Shown here: piece by piece, positions 17,483 to 26,347 of the stretch
How the letters are laid out: every line of letters begins with the position of its first letter
Position numbering within the stretch: the stretch's first letter is position 1
Assembly (NCBI RefSeq): GCF_014696065.1
Contig: NZ_JACJPL010000018.1
Coordinates: 495,907 to 559,906, forward strand
Length of the DNA: 64,000 nucleotides
Origin: Leptolyngbya sp. FACHB-261
GTDB taxonomy: Bacteria; Cyanobacteriota; Cyanobacteriia; FACHB-261
Direction of reading: 5' to 3'
Notes under the pieces: generated by a model
Databases searched by the model: none
What the model saw: the letters and a program-made list of their open reading frames with translations, nothing else
What the model was told of the DNA's origin: nothing
Position numbers and translations under genes: made by a program

Positions 17483-18247
17483 ATGCCAGCTACTCCTGAG
17501 TTTCCTGCCCCTGAGTTTGGCTCTGAATTTCTTGATATCCGACCCCCCTGGAACGCTTGGGACCTGCTCAAAACTATCTTGGGCGGCTTGGTCCTGAGTT
17601 TGATGCTGGTGGCGACGGTGTTGTTTGGTGCGAAGGCGCTGGCCAGCTCCGACCTGCTCGAAGTTCCCAGGCGGGTGGCAGTCAATCTCGCGATTCTGAG
17701 CACCTACTTTGGGCTGCTGGGCTCAGCCTGGTATTTCGTTTTGCGGCGTTATCGAGCGCAGTGGCAGGAGGTAGGTTTACGTCCGGTGAGCGTGAAGGGA
17801 CTGCTAGCAGTGTTGCCAGTAATGCTCGCTGTTCTTGCGGTCAATGTTGGGTTGACGCTCGTGATGACTCGTCTGCTTGGGCCAATCAATAATCCACAAA
17901 AGGAGAGTTTCGCGCCAGGCGGTGTCATGACCCTGAGCGATTTGGGCTGGTTGTTTCCCCATGTCGCGGTGGCAGCGCCGATTGTTGAGGAAATTCTGTT
18001 TCGGGGCATGCTCTACCCTTATCTGCGCAGCAGAACCAGCCGCTCCAATGCCGTTCTGCTCTCGGCAGGCATCTTTGCTTCGATTCATTTTATCCCAGTG
18101 CTGTGGCCGTTTCTGTTCAATTTGGGCATAGCGCTGGCCCTAGTTACAGAGCGCTACAAGAGTATCTATCCAGCCATACTGCTACACGGGTTGAATAACG
18201 CGTTGGTGGTGACGGGGATGTACTTTTCGCTCCATCAAGGCAGTTAG
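17483..18247 (+). CDS. CPBP (CAAX-type) intramembrane metalloprotease
   Basis: From ATG 17483 there are 254 residues with six to seven hydrophobic segments. The metal-binding motifs of the ABI/CPBP family are intact: the glutamate pair in VEEILFRGMLYPYL, the histidine in IFASIHFIPVLWP, and the late HGLNNALVV. In bacteria these enzymes act in protein maturation or bacteriocin immunity; no bacteriocin gene is nearby. The substrate is unknown. A longer start at 17438 is possible but less typical. Confidence 0.88.
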   Translation: MPATPEFPAPEFGSEFLDIRPPWNAWDLLKTILGGLVLSLMLVATVLFGAKALASSDLLEVPRRVAVNLAILSTYFGLLGSAWYFVLRRYRAQWQEVGLRPVSVKGLLAVLPVMLAVLAVNVGLTLVMTRLLGPINNPQKESFAPGGVMTLSDLGWLFPHVAVAAPIVEEILFRGMLYPYLRSRTSRSNAVLLSAGIFASIHFIPVLWPFLFNLGIALALVTERYKSIYPAILLHGLNNALVVTGMYFSLHQGS

Positions 18248-18326
18248 CTAGCTCCGCTAAACCCCTGAGCCAAGCCGCTTGCAGGCAGACAGCCCGCGCG
18301 GTGAAACTCTTGGCTTGACAAATCTC

Positions 18327-18413
18327 TCCAGTAAGAGGAAGGTTAGTGATGACTTAACTCTCCTCTTACTGGAAGCTTAGGTTAGGATGCCCCGTCAGGC
18401 TTGCTGCACGGGG
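18327..18413 (+). promoter_or_regulatory. Two inverted repeats in the leader of the PepSY gene
   Basis: TCCAGTAAGAGGA (18327-18339) pairs perfectly with TCCTCTTACTGGA (18361-18373) across 21 bases. A second stem, CCCCGT/ACGGGG, spans 18390-18413 with a 12-nt loop. Both lie between the CPBP gene and the PepSY gene start at 18462. The first could be an operator or a leader hairpin; there is no following T-tract. No known riboswitch was recognised. Confidence 0.55.
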
Positions 18414-18461
18414 GATATTGCTGTGTTTTTCTGCGAACCGTGGAGCCAAGGAGCCAGAACT

Positions 18462-19895
18462 ATGCCTACCAAGCCTGACCAACTCGTGTCGGCGAGCTAC
18501 TTTTATCGCGTAGTGTGGCGCTGGCATTTCTACGCTGGCCTGTTGGTCGCTCCGTTCATGGTGATGTTGGCAATTACCGGCAGCATCTACCTGTTCAAGC
18601 CGCAACTGGATGGCTGGATGTACCACAACTTGATGTTTGTGCCGCCAACTAGCCCAGCACTGTCCCAAGTTGAGCAGCTTGAGGCCGTTCGCAGTGCTTA
18701 CCCTGGCGCAGAGCTGTCAACTTTTCGTCCCGCTGAGACACCAGAGCGCAGCGCTGAAGTTGGCCTGACCACTCAGGATGGGCGCGAACTGACGGTGTTT
18801 GTGAATCCGGCCAATGGCAATCTGTTGGGGAACCGCGATGAGACGCACAACCTTCAGGCTTATGCTCGCAAGCTGCACGGCGAGTTGATGCTTGGCGTGA
18901 TCGGCGACCGGATGATCGAGTTAGCGGCCTGTTGGGGTTTAGTGCTAATGATCACGGGCCTGTACCTCTGGTGGCCACGCAAGGGTTCACTGCTTTGGGG
19001 AACGCTCTTACCGCGGCTCAACAGTCAGGACCGGCGCGTTTTTTGGCGGGATTTGCACGTTGTGCCCGGTTTTTACGGTTCGCTGCTGGTGGTTTTTATG
19101 ATTCTGACAGGCTTGCCCTGGTCGGGCTTTTGGGGTGAGCAGTTTGCAAATATCTGGAGTCGCTATCCGGCGCAGGTGTTGGACAACTTTCCAAAATCAA
19201 CACTGCTCACTGGTTCGCTGAATCAGAGTGGAGACAAGCGCGTGCCTTGGGCTGTGGAGAAGTTGCCGATACCGCAGTCAGACTCGTCTGGGCATGAGGC
19301 TCATCAGGGCCTCATGCAACACCCAACAAGCAATTCGGTTGTAGCGCCCGATGGCATTCCATCCGGTACACCGGTCAACTTGGATTCAGTGGTCGCGTTG
19401 GCACAAGCTAAGGGGGTTCCCGCTGGTTTCAAGGTGAGTCTGCCAACGGATCCAGAGGGCGTCTATACGGTTTCCGCAGCTCCCAACAACCCTGCCGAGC
19501 AGGTAACGCTGCACATTGACCAGTACAGCGGCAAGGTGCTGAATGAGGTGCGTTGGGCGCAGTACGGGGTGGTACCCAGGGCGGTTGAGTTAGGCATTGC
19601 GGTGCATGAGGGCAGGTACTTTGGCCTGCTCAATCAGCTACTAATGCTGTTTACCTGTCTGGTGGTGATTGGTTTGTCTTTAACAGGGCTTGTGATGTGG
19701 TGGCAGCGCCGCCCGCTAGGCCAGTTGGGCGCTCCACCCATGCCCAAAAACTTGCCTCTGTGGAAGCAAGCTGTGGTGATCATTGCAATTCTGGGTGTGC
19801 TCTTTCCTTTGGTTGGTCTTTCGCTGTTGGCGGTGCTGCTGTTGGACTATCTGGTAATTTCACGCATTCCTTTCTTAAAACGTGCTTTGGGCTGA
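18462..19895 (+). CDS. PepSY-associated transmembrane protein (PiuB-like)
   Basis: From ATG 18462 with an AAGGAG ribosome site this encodes 477 residues. Four hydrophobic segments are visible: FYAGLLVAPFMVMLAITGSI near the N-terminus, a second around LAACWGLVLMITGLYLWW, a third after FYGSLLVVFMILTGLPW, and a C-terminal pair. A PepSY-like extracytoplasmic domain lies around residues 300-370 (YTVSAAPNNPAEQVTLHIDQ). HGELMLG, WRDLHVVPG and AVHEGRYFG carry histidines expected to bind haem or metal. Relatives are often iron-regulated and proposed to reduce ferric siderophores. The role here is inferred from family only. Confidence 0.88.
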   Translation: MPTKPDQLVSASYFYRVVWRWHFYAGLLVAPFMVMLAITGSIYLFKPQLDGWMYHNLMFVPPTSPALSQVEQLEAVRSAYPGAELSTFRPAETPERSAEVGLTTQDGRELTVFVNPANGNLLGNRDETHNLQAYARKLHGELMLGVIGDRMIELAACWGLVLMITGLYLWWPRKGSLLWGTLLPRLNSQDRRVFWRDLHVVPGFYGSLLVVFMILTGLPWSGFWGEQFANIWSRYPAQVLDNFPKSTLLTGSLNQSGDKRVPWAVEKLPIPQSDSSGHEAHQGLMQHPTSNSVVAPDGIPSGTPVNLDSVVALAQAKGVPAGFKVSLPTDPEGVYTVSAAPNNPAEQVTLHIDQYSGKVLNEVRWAQYGVVPRAVELGIAVHEGRYFGLLNQLLMLFTCLVVIGLSLTGLVMWWQRRPLGQLGAPPMPKNLPLWKQAVVIIAILGVLFPLVGLSLLAVLLLDYLVISRIPFLKRALG

Positions 19896-19941
19896 CCGGT
19901 CTTGCTATGGCAGAGATCTTGCTATGGCAGGGGCGGCTACC

Positions 19942-20310
19942 TTACCCCAACATTGCGGTCAAGTCACCAGCAACTCGCTTAATCTCCAAAAACAGCAACC
20001 CTTGCTTAGCAGCGGCTGAAGCCAGCACCAACAATACTGCCTCAGAACCACAGCTCACCAGAACGCCGTAACCCTTCTCCCCCTGCACAAAAATCCGCTC
20101 GACATTGCCTCGCGCCAATTCTGAGCCAATCCGTTCTCCCAAGGAGAGCATCGCTGCCGACATCGCCGAAGTGCGCTCCTCATCCATCCCGCCGGGCAGC
20201 GATGCAGCCAAGGGCAAACCATCTGGCGTCACCAGCACTGCTCCCTGCACGTCGGAGGTCCCCGTTACAAAGTTCTGAAGCACATTCAACAAGGCATTGG
20301 CATTAATCAT
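19942..20310 (-). CDS. Roadblock/LC7 domain protein
   Basis: From ATG 20310, with an AGGAG site, this encodes 122 residues. Family signatures are VQGAVLVTPDGLPLAASL, the helix ERTSAMSAAMLSLGERIGSE, and VSCGSEAVLLVLASAAAKQG. Bacterial roadblock proteins are small dimeric regulators of GTPases, often involved in motility or polarity. No MglA-type GTPase lies nearby. A frame extending to 20361 adds an unlikely cysteine-rich lead. Confidence 0.88.
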   Translation of the reverse strand: MINANALLNVLQNFVTGTSDVQGAVLVTPDGLPLAASLPGGMDEERTSAMSAAMLSLGERIGSELARGNVERIFVQGEKGYGVLVSCGSEAVLLVLASAAAKQGLLFLEIKRVAGDLTAMLG

Positions 20311-20598
20311 GACGGGCGCTCCTGGGCAACAATTAAGCAAACTAGCAAGGGTCTGATTCAAAAAATACCCCTGAAACCAGAGAAGAGAACAGAATAAGCC
20401 ATAACCTGCCCTGTTCTAGCTGCCAGCTAAGTTCTGCTAGCAGTGGTCGCAAGCCTGCAACCCTATGCTATTAATGCTTACAGCCTTCAGTCAGCAGCAT
20501 CTTCAGAGATTTTTGAATCGGACTGTTGACATTCAAACTATCTGAGTGATAGCTTTAGAACATCGAATCTTCGGATACAAACAGTCGGAGGCAGAAAA

Positions 20599-20850
20599 AT
20601 GAACAACATGCTTCAAGCGGCTGAGGACCTTAATAACGCTCTTAAGAACATCGCCCTTGTCTCTTTCTTGGCCGCTGGCCTAGCCGTCGCGGCTCAAGCC
20701 GCTCAGCACACTCAACCCTTTTTACCTAAGCCTGCACTAGAAGCTGAGCTACCAACGCAGGTTGTTAACCACTTGCTCACGGCTTCTACAGCCACTGTGT
20801 TGAGACCTGAAGAGAGCAACGATTACACGAACCTGGTTCAACAAGCTTGA
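20599..20850 (+). CDS. Small protein of unknown function
   Basis: An 83-residue protein with a strong ribosome site (GGAGG) before ATG 20599. It has an amphipathic N-terminus, MNNMLQAAEDLNNALKNIA, then one alanine-rich hydrophobic segment, LVSFLAAGLAVAAQAA, which could be a membrane helix or signal. A clear rho-independent terminator follows at 20932, so it is a single-gene transcript. No family was recognised. Confidence 0.6.
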   Translation: MNNMLQAAEDLNNALKNIALVSFLAAGLAVAAQAAQHTQPFLPKPALEAELPTQVVNHLLTASTATVLRPEESNDYTNLVQQA

Positions 20851-20931
20851 GTTCCATTTAGATCTGAAATCTCACAATTGGAGATTAAAGTTTCCAGCGG
20901 TCCGTTTAACAAGCTCCCTACGCTAAACCTC

Positions 20932-20963
20932 AGCCCCCACAGAGCGTGCGGGGGCTTTTTTTT
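20932..20963 (+). terminator. Rho-independent terminator
   Basis: AGCCCCCAC pairs with GTGCGGGGGCT (one bulged C) and is followed by eight T. It ends the transcript of the small gene at 20599-20850. Confidence 0.92.
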
Positions 20964-21229
20964 GGGCTTTTTTTAGATAAGAAAACCCCTGACCGTGCCT
21001 GCAGGGGTTTAAGACCTTCGTGTATGCGTATAGCTTTTATAGTTCACAGGCTATGACAGAACTTCCCTCTACAGTCTCTGTGATGCTGGCTACAGGCAGC
21101 AGAGAGGGGAGCTTATGCTGCTGCCTCAACCCACTCAACTGACAAGCCCAAGCTAAAGAACACCTAAGAGAACATTCAGAAAATTACGAAAAACCCTAGC
21201 CTTGACTGCCAGGGCAGCAAAACTGATCG

Positions 21230-21295
21230 TATGCCTCTTGATTTGCTAAACATTCGCGCCTAGAAGGAATCTCCCCCTCTAGGCGGACAGGCATA
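21230..21295. ncRNA. Candidate structured RNA, nested stems
   Basis: An outer 7-bp stem, TATGCCT (21230-21236) with AGGCATA (21289-21295), encloses an inner 8-bp stem, CGCCTAGA (21257-21264) with TCTAGGCG (21278-21285). Both are perfect. It adjoins the bciB terminator. It could be a small RNA or the 3' end of the bciB transcript; no family was recognised. Confidence 0.35.
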
Positions 21296-21322
21296 AAAAA
21301 GCGGCAGCGTTGTCTCTGCCGC
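21295..21322 (-). terminator. bciB terminator
   Basis: On the minus strand GCGGCAG pairs with CTGCCGC around an 8-nt loop and is followed by six T. It lies about 160 bases beyond the bciB stop. Confidence 0.85.
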
Positions 21323-21485
21323 GGTGGTCAATGGGAGTTTCTCTTGCTTCCTCAAACTAGCTATAGAAGCAGCAAAGTACACCAGCAATCCACCTGAAGC
21401 CTGGTTATCTAGATCTCAGTAATAACCGGCTCTTTACTTCTAGAGGTGTTTCTGTGAGCGCCTTCAACGGCTACTCCGGCAATGG

Positions 21486-22688
21486 CTACTCCGGCAATTT
21501 GTATTGTCCAACAATTCGCTTGGCAAATTCCGGCACATGAGCCTCCAGTTTCTCTGGATGGTTTCGCTTGAGATACAAGTAATTGCGCGTGAAATGAGAA
21601 TCGATCGAAAAGCGTCCGTATTCCAAACCTTTTGGACCAATTTTCTCGATTACCACACCCATCAGTTTTGCTGCCCACATCGGTAGGGTCATACCTTTGT
21701 CATAGGCTGGGATGCTCTGCTGGACTGCTTTATGGCGGTTGCCTTCGGACATCACAGGTTGAGTTTCGAGTTGGTCCATCACCAGATCCAACATCTCTTG
21801 TCCTGTCTGGTTGCGCACTGTAATCCACTGCCAGCCAAAGGGAGCGCCCATATAGCCCACAACCAAATCGGCTAAGCCGTTCACATAGTCAAAGCAACTC
21901 ATGCAAGACGGTGCAAACACATCCTTCAGTTCTTTGGTGTTGAGGCCAAAAAAGGGCACTGTTTCAGTCGAGCCATCTTCATGCTTGAAGTGCACACGGA
22001 AATCTTGCATGAATTCGTAATGGACCACCGTGCTGGGCGAGCGACTGGTTGTGTCCAAAAACTTCTGCAAGCCAGCTCGGGTGACATTGTCTACGCAGGG
22101 TGTCCCCAGCACATAGAGTTTCTCTAAGCCCAACTGATCCTGCACGGCTCGTAATGCCTGAATTTGGCAGCCCACACCAATCACCAAAAGGCGCTTCAAA
22201 CCTGACTGCTCGATCTGCTCCAACACCGAAAGGTTGGGAGAAAGCGTTGGTTTGTTCACTCGGGCCGCTAGGATTTCTTCCGGAGTCCGCGCAATCACCG
22301 GCTTGGGTTGAAAGCGATCTTCTGGTGTGTTCTGCACGCAGACTACGCCCTCGACCCAGCCCCGGTTGAGCATTTCAATCGCAATACTGCTGACGATGCC
22401 AGTCCACTGCGCCCCTTCGATGGGCGATTGCTTGCGGGCAGCGATCATGTCTTGGTGCACGCCGAAGTAGAGTTCGCGTTCGTTATCCAAATCGCGCGAG
22501 CGTCCATGATTGCGGACTTCTAGCTGCTCAACCTGCTGGTTCAGAAAGGCGCAGGCATCTTTGACGTAGTGGATGTAGTAGGTATCGCAGAGACCACATT
22601 CGCTGCACAGCTCCTTGGCTGGGCGACGACTGGTAGTCTTGAGGGCGCGAGCTTTGCGATGGGCAGAACGGTCAGTAGCAGGGGACAT
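21486..22688 (-). CDS. bciB: Divinyl (proto)chlorophyllide 8-vinyl reductase, ferredoxin-dependent
   Basis: A 400-residue FrhB-like iron-sulfur flavoprotein. LCSECGLCDTYYIHY carries an N-terminal 4Fe-4S cysteine set. GVGCQIQALRAV and LYVLGTPCVDNVTR are FrhB/BciB motifs, and SCMSCFDYVNGLADLVVGYM supplies further cysteines. The cyanobacterial members of this family reduce the C8-vinyl group of chlorophyll precursors using ferredoxin. Length and full-length motif order fit that orthologue rather than archaeal F420 hydrogenase subunits. It is the first gene of a minus-strand block and has its own terminator. Confidence 0.92.
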   Translation of the reverse strand: MSPATDRSAHRKARALKTTSRRPAKELCSECGLCDTYYIHYVKDACAFLNQQVEQLEVRNHGRSRDLDNERELYFGVHQDMIAARKQSPIEGAQWTGIVSSIAIEMLNRGWVEGVVCVQNTPEDRFQPKPVIARTPEEILAARVNKPTLSPNLSVLEQIEQSGLKRLLVIGVGCQIQALRAVQDQLGLEKLYVLGTPCVDNVTRAGLQKFLDTTSRSPSTVVHYEFMQDFRVHFKHEDGSTETVPFFGLNTKELKDVFAPSCMSCFDYVNGLADLVVGYMGAPFGWQWITVRNQTGQEMLDLVMDQLETQPVMSEGNRHKAVQQSIPAYDKGMTLPMWAAKLMGVVIEKIGPKGLEYGRFSIDSHFTRNYLYLKRNHPEKLEAHVPEFAKRIVGQYKLPE

Positions 22689-22766
22689 GACAGCTTGAGG
22701 CCAGAATTAGGCACAAATCCGGATGCCCCCTCAGGATAACGCGCAATCCATCCACTTCAGGCCGAC

Positions 22767-23327
22767 CTAGTCAGGAGGGCGTTTGCCCCTACCAGCCCGA
22801 CGTTGCCAGCGTCGCCACTCATTGGTGCTGCGTAATGCTAGCCAAAGTAATAGCAGGGCGATCAAACCGCCCTGACGAGGAGCATCCAGCGCAAAAAACA
22901 CTAATGACACACACAGAACATCCTGGATAAACACAGCCCAGAGCGGCAGCCCGCGCATGCGGAAAAACCACCCGGCCACAACAACCTGCAGCACCAAAGC
23001 CAAGACGCCACCTAATAGCCCCACTAACCACAGGGGTTGCGCTGTTGCTTGCGCCACGGCCAAACCCATGATTGCGCCGACTACTGGACTCAGAACCAGT
23101 TGCACAATTTGGAGAACGCGCTGCCCCAATAAGTTTTTGGAGCCAATTAACTCGAACAGCGACCAACTGACCAAAACTCCCAACACTACTGGGGGAGGAA
23201 TGTGGGATAGCAACGGCACTTGCGACCAAAGTTGATTGCCCTGCAGCAGACCAATCAATAGCAGTGGCAGGGCAACGCGCAATCCTCCTGCCGCCGCTGC
23301 AGATAGACTCGCCAGCAGTTCGACCAT
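22767..23327 (-). CDS. DUF4126 family membrane protein
   Basis: A 186-residue protein with about five hydrophobic segments. The N-terminus, LLASLSAAAAGGLRVALPLL, and PPPVVLGVLVSWSLFELIGSK match the DUF4126 pattern. A long hydrophobic centre and a basic tail, NEWRRWQRRAGRGKRPPD, follow. The function of this family is unknown. It lies 78 bases upstream of bciB on the same strand and may share its transcript. Confidence 0.78.
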   Translation of the reverse strand: MVELLASLSAAAAGGLRVALPLLLIGLLQGNQLWSQVPLLSHIPPPVVLGVLVSWSLFELIGSKNLLGQRVLQIVQLVLSPVVGAIMGLAVAQATAQPLWLVGLLGGVLALVLQVVVAGWFFRMRGLPLWAVFIQDVLCVSLVFFALDAPRQGGLIALLLLWLALRSTNEWRRWQRRAGRGKRPPD

Positions 23328-23491
23328 GAGTTGCTCTGACCGGCTGTTTTAGGGATACCTAAACCCTTTACTAAAGTTTATGCCCAGATCCTGAATAGAA
23401 GACATGATGGTTCTGACTTAACGGTTCTGAACCAGATGTGTAGGTTAAATTTGTGGCCTGAATTTCTTAAAGTCTCTTAGGACTCACTCTT

Positions 23492-24022
23492 TTACTGCTT
23501 AAGAATCGTGGGGAGTTGCTCCAAAATTCGCTGAGCAATAGTAGCCGGCGACTCACCTGCTAAGACCGTAATGTGCAGGTCTGCTTGTCGATAACGGTCT
23601 TGGCGTTGGTCTAAAAGTCGCTGAAGCACTGCGGCTGGATCGGGAGATTCTAATAACAGGGGCCGCGGGGTGGGGTCGTGGCGTAACCGCGATAACAGCT
23701 CTTCAATAGCAACATCTAGCCAAACGACAATGCCGTGATGCAGATAAGACCAGTTGCTAGCGTCTTGGACAATGCCACCCCCTGTTGCAACGACTAAGCG
23801 GGTATAAGTGGCTAGCTCACTGAGCACCTGCTGCTCAAGCTGCCTGAAACTAGCCTCACCTGATTCCGCAAAGATCTGCTGGACACTACGTCCACTGATC
23901 TGCTCGACCAAAGCATCTGTGTCCAAGAAGCGGTAAGACATCCGCTGAGCAAGCTCCCGTCCTACGGTGGACTTGCCTGCTCCCATCATGCCAACCAAAA
24001 ACAGATTCACGCCCTGCAACAT
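23492..24022 (-). CDS. aroK: Shikimate kinase
   Basis: The enzyme phosphorylates shikimate at the 3-hydroxyl with ATP in the chorismate pathway. The 176 residues contain the P-loop GMMGAGKSTVGRELA, the substrate-binding DTDALVEQ, the FRQLEQQVL region, VVATGGGIV (glycine-rich B motif) and a lid region RLRHDPTPRPLL. All catalytic positions are in place. Its start lies about 120 bases from the DnaA-box cluster. Confidence 0.96.
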   Translation of the reverse strand: MLQGVNLFLVGMMGAGKSTVGRELAQRMSYRFLDTDALVEQISGRSVQQIFAESGEASFRQLEQQVLSELATYTRLVVATGGGIVQDASNWSYLHHGIVVWLDVAIEELLSRLRHDPTPRPLLLESPDPAAVLQRLLDQRQDRYRQADLHITVLAGESPATIAQRILEQLPTILKQ

Positions 24023-24138
24023 GCAGCCCAGTGTAGCGCTAGAGCCTACTGTCTTCCGCTAACCCTACAGGAATTAAGAATTCCTGATTTTTCCTCCAAA
24101 ATTTCTATCGCTCAATTTAGGGGTAATGGCTGCTCAGC

Positions 24139-24383
24139 CTGTGGAAAACCCCCCAAAATCTGTGGATAACTTGTGGAGAATCTGTGGAAGAAGTCATCGT
24201 TCTGGGGAAAACAAGTAGTGAGTATAAATACTCTGTGGAAAAGTAGGGGTACTTTTCCACAGGTTTTCCACAGGCCTTAGAGGCTTAAAAGCCAAGCCAC
24301 GGATTGAGTCCACAGGTTTTTCCACATTTTCCACAGCCCCTATTACTACTACAGTTAAAAACTTAAAAAGATTGATTTGATAG
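24139..24383. other. Probable chromosomal replication origin (oriC)
   Basis: Nine DnaA-box-like 9-mers occur in about 200 bases. TGTGGAAAA or close forms lie at 24140, 24161 (TGTGGATAA, a perfect TTATCCACA), 24172, 24183 and 24234; TTTTCCACA lies at 24253, 24264, 24318 and 24327. The first five point left and the last four right. TATTACTACTACAG follows the last box and resembles a DnaA-trio, and an AT-rich stretch (TTAAAAACTTAAAAAG) beyond it could be the unwinding element. It lies directly upstream of dnaN, a known origin position in cyanobacteria. Function is inferred, but the cluster is unmistakable. Confidence 0.88.
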
Positions 24384-24503
24384 AGATCCGGAGTTGGCAG
24401 ATGAACTCGATTGCCAGCTTCTAGCCCACTGAGTCAGCCAGTGGTAGGATGGGCGTCCAGAGCCAGAGCACCGCGCAGTCTTTCTAAAACCCAACCCCAG
24501 ACC

Positions 24504-25679
24504 ATGAAACTGATCTGCTCTCAAGCGGCTCTCAGCCAGAATCTCTCTCTTGTCAGCCGTGCGGTTGCTTCTCGCCCTAGCCACCCAGTCCTGGCTCATG
24601 TCCTGCTGAACGCGGACGAAGAGCGCCAAGAGGTGAGCGTAACGGCGTTTGATCTCAATCTGGGGATTCGGGTGAGCTTTGAGGCACAGGTCTTAGAGGC
24701 GGGCAGTGTGACGCTACCTGCTCGTTTGTTGAGCGATATTGTGATTAAGCTGCCTGATGTGCAGGTGGTCCTGGAGTTTGAGGAGCAAGCCTTTGCGGAC
24801 GGGGACACCAATGTGTCGGTGTCCTGTGGGGCTGGTAGTTATCAGATGCGAGGGCTGAGTGCGAGTGAGTTTCCTTCGCTGCCGCTAGTGAACGAGGATA
24901 AAGAAGCGGTGGTACCGGTAGAACTGTTGCTATCGGGGCTATCGGGTTCACTATTTGCCGCCTCTAGCGACGAGACTAAGCAGGTGCTGACAGGAGTGCA
25001 CGTGAGCGCTCGCGACAACTCAGTAGAATTCGCAGCAACTGATGGGCACCGTCTGGCAGTGGTGCAGACAGAACAGGTGAGTGAGGAGGGCGAAGCCCCA
25101 GCGGCTGAGCTGACCGATTTGGAAGTGACGGTCCCAGCACGGGCTCTACGGGAGTTGGAGCGGATTCTCAACGCTCAAGGCAAGGGGCTGGTCACGCTCC
25201 ACTTTGATACCCGCACCTGTGTGTTTAGCCTGGGCGACCAAGAGTCTGGCCCACGGATTACATCACGATTGCTGGATGGACAATATCCCAACTACCGCCA
25301 ACTGATTCCCCGCAGCTTCGAGCGCCAGATGACCGTGGAGCGCAAGGCGTTGCTGGGGGCTCTAGAGCGTATCTCAGTGCTGGCAGACCAGCGCAACAAC
25401 ATTGTGAAGCTCAGCATCGATGGGGCAACCCAGGAAGTAGCGCTGAGCGTTGACGCACCGGACGTGGGCTCCGGTCGAGAAGTGGTGCCGGTACAGATGT
25501 CAGGCGATGACTTAGAGATCGCCTTTAACGTCAAATATCTGGCTGAAGGGCTCAAAGCCCTGAGCAGCAACGAAATCCAAATGCAGTTGAACAGTCCAAC
25601 CAGCCCTGCCGTGCTTACGCCTGTAGGTGCCCTAAAGATGACCTACCTAATCATGCCGGTCCAAATTCGCTCGGCTTAG
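24504..25679 (+). CDS. dnaN: DNA polymerase III beta subunit (sliding clamp)
   Basis: DnaN forms the ring that holds the replicative polymerase on DNA. From ATG 24504 (MKLICSQAALSQNLSLVSRA) there are 391 residues in three repeated clamp domains. VLAHVLLNADEERQEVSVTAFDL, VSARDNSVEFAATDGHRLAV and the C-terminal LTPVGALKMTYLIMPVQIR are conserved clamp features. The extension back to 24411 has no family match. It follows the DnaA-box cluster, so it is placed at the origin. Confidence 0.98.
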   Translation: MKLICSQAALSQNLSLVSRAVASRPSHPVLAHVLLNADEERQEVSVTAFDLNLGIRVSFEAQVLEAGSVTLPARLLSDIVIKLPDVQVVLEFEEQAFADGDTNVSVSCGAGSYQMRGLSASEFPSLPLVNEDKEAVVPVELLLSGLSGSLFAASSDETKQVLTGVHVSARDNSVEFAATDGHRLAVVQTEQVSEEGEAPAAELTDLEVTVPARALRELERILNAQGKGLVTLHFDTRTCVFSLGDQESGPRITSRLLDGQYPNYRQLIPRSFERQMTVERKALLGALERISVLADQRNNIVKLSIDGATQEVALSVDAPDVGSGREVVPVQMSGDDLEIAFNVKYLAEGLKALSSNEIQMQLNSPTSPAVLTPVGALKMTYLIMPVQIRSA

Positions 25680-25867
25680 TCCTCTGCTTAGTGATCGTCA
25701 GTTTCTTGTCTGTTGCTTAAGCCTGTGGCTTGAGAATTACCTAACTTGAGGTTGTCAGGGTGAGTTGGATACCCACCCTGAGCTAAGAGTTTCCAGACTA
25801 GTCGTTCTTGACTGATTGCTATCGCTTAGTCGATTTGCTTACTCGGTTCGCTCAGTCAATTAGTTGT

Positions 25868-26077
25868 TTAATCAACAACCTTAAGTCGTCCAGCACGCAG
25901 ACGTTCGAAAATTCGGTTGACTTTTTGTTGCTCAGTCTCGCTCAGCATCAGTTTGTTAAGCAAGTTAGACATAAGCTTGTGCTGATCAGCGCGGCTGATT
26001 TTGCCAGAAGCCAAAATTTGTTCGATCAAACGTTCCAGGGCTGAAGTTGAATAAGTTGGATCGCTGAGGGAGTTCAT
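25868..26077 (-). CDS. Small conserved cyanobacterial protein
   Basis: From ATG 26077 (MNSLSDPTYSTSALERLIEQ) this encodes 69 residues. It is all-helical in appearance: ALERLIEQILASGKISRADQ, KLMSNLLNKLMLSETEQQ and a final basic helix ending GRLKVVD. I recall very similar short proteins widely in cyanobacteria, without an assigned role. An earlier in-frame start at 26098 is less likely. It converges with dnaN. Confidence 0.7.
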   Translation of the reverse strand: MNSLSDPTYSTSALERLIEQILASGKISRADQHKLMSNLLNKLMLSETEQQKVNRIFERLRAGRLKVVD

Positions 26078-26164
26078 AGTAAGGATGACCTGGTTCAATC
26101 GTTAAAAAGTTCTGGGAAAAATGAAGAAGATATTTCTTAAAAACAAATAGTCAAACTACTGGTG

Positions 26165-26347
26165 CTAAGCCTCAGCAGTTGACAGACTAGAGTCTGAAGA
26201 TTGGCCGACCTTGGCTCTGGACTCGGCGTAATCATTGATGCCCGCTAGCCAACCTGCCCAAGAAAATAACGAGAAGACATGATCAGGTAGATCTACGCCG
26301 TGCTTACCGTAGTTCCAGCCGATGAGATAGGGGTCATTAGGTGCCAT
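26165..26347 (-). CDS. Small protein of unknown function
   Basis: A 60-residue protein, MAPNDPYLIGWNYGKHGVDL, continuing with an aromatic-rich FSLFSWAGWLAGINDYAES and a serine-rich tail. The aromatic block is too polar for a full membrane helix. It looks like a short cyanobacterial protein but no function is known. It is 67 bases upstream of the gene at 25868-26077 on the same strand. Confidence 0.55.
   Translation of the reverse strand: MAPNDPYLIGWNYGKHGVDLPDHVFSLFSWAGWLAGINDYAESRAKVGQSSDSSLSTAEA

Larger units (their letters stand above)
20964..21485. other. Gap of about 520 bases with several RNA-like structures
   Basis: No coding frame is convincing. The gap holds a hairpin AAACCCCTG/CAGGGGTTT near 20984-21011, a CCCTCT/AGAGAGGG pairing around 21063-21108, a nested two-stem structure at 21230-21295, and a minus-strand terminator at 21295-21322. 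It may contain one or more small RNA genes between the convergent 20599 gene and bciB. Confidence 0.45.
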
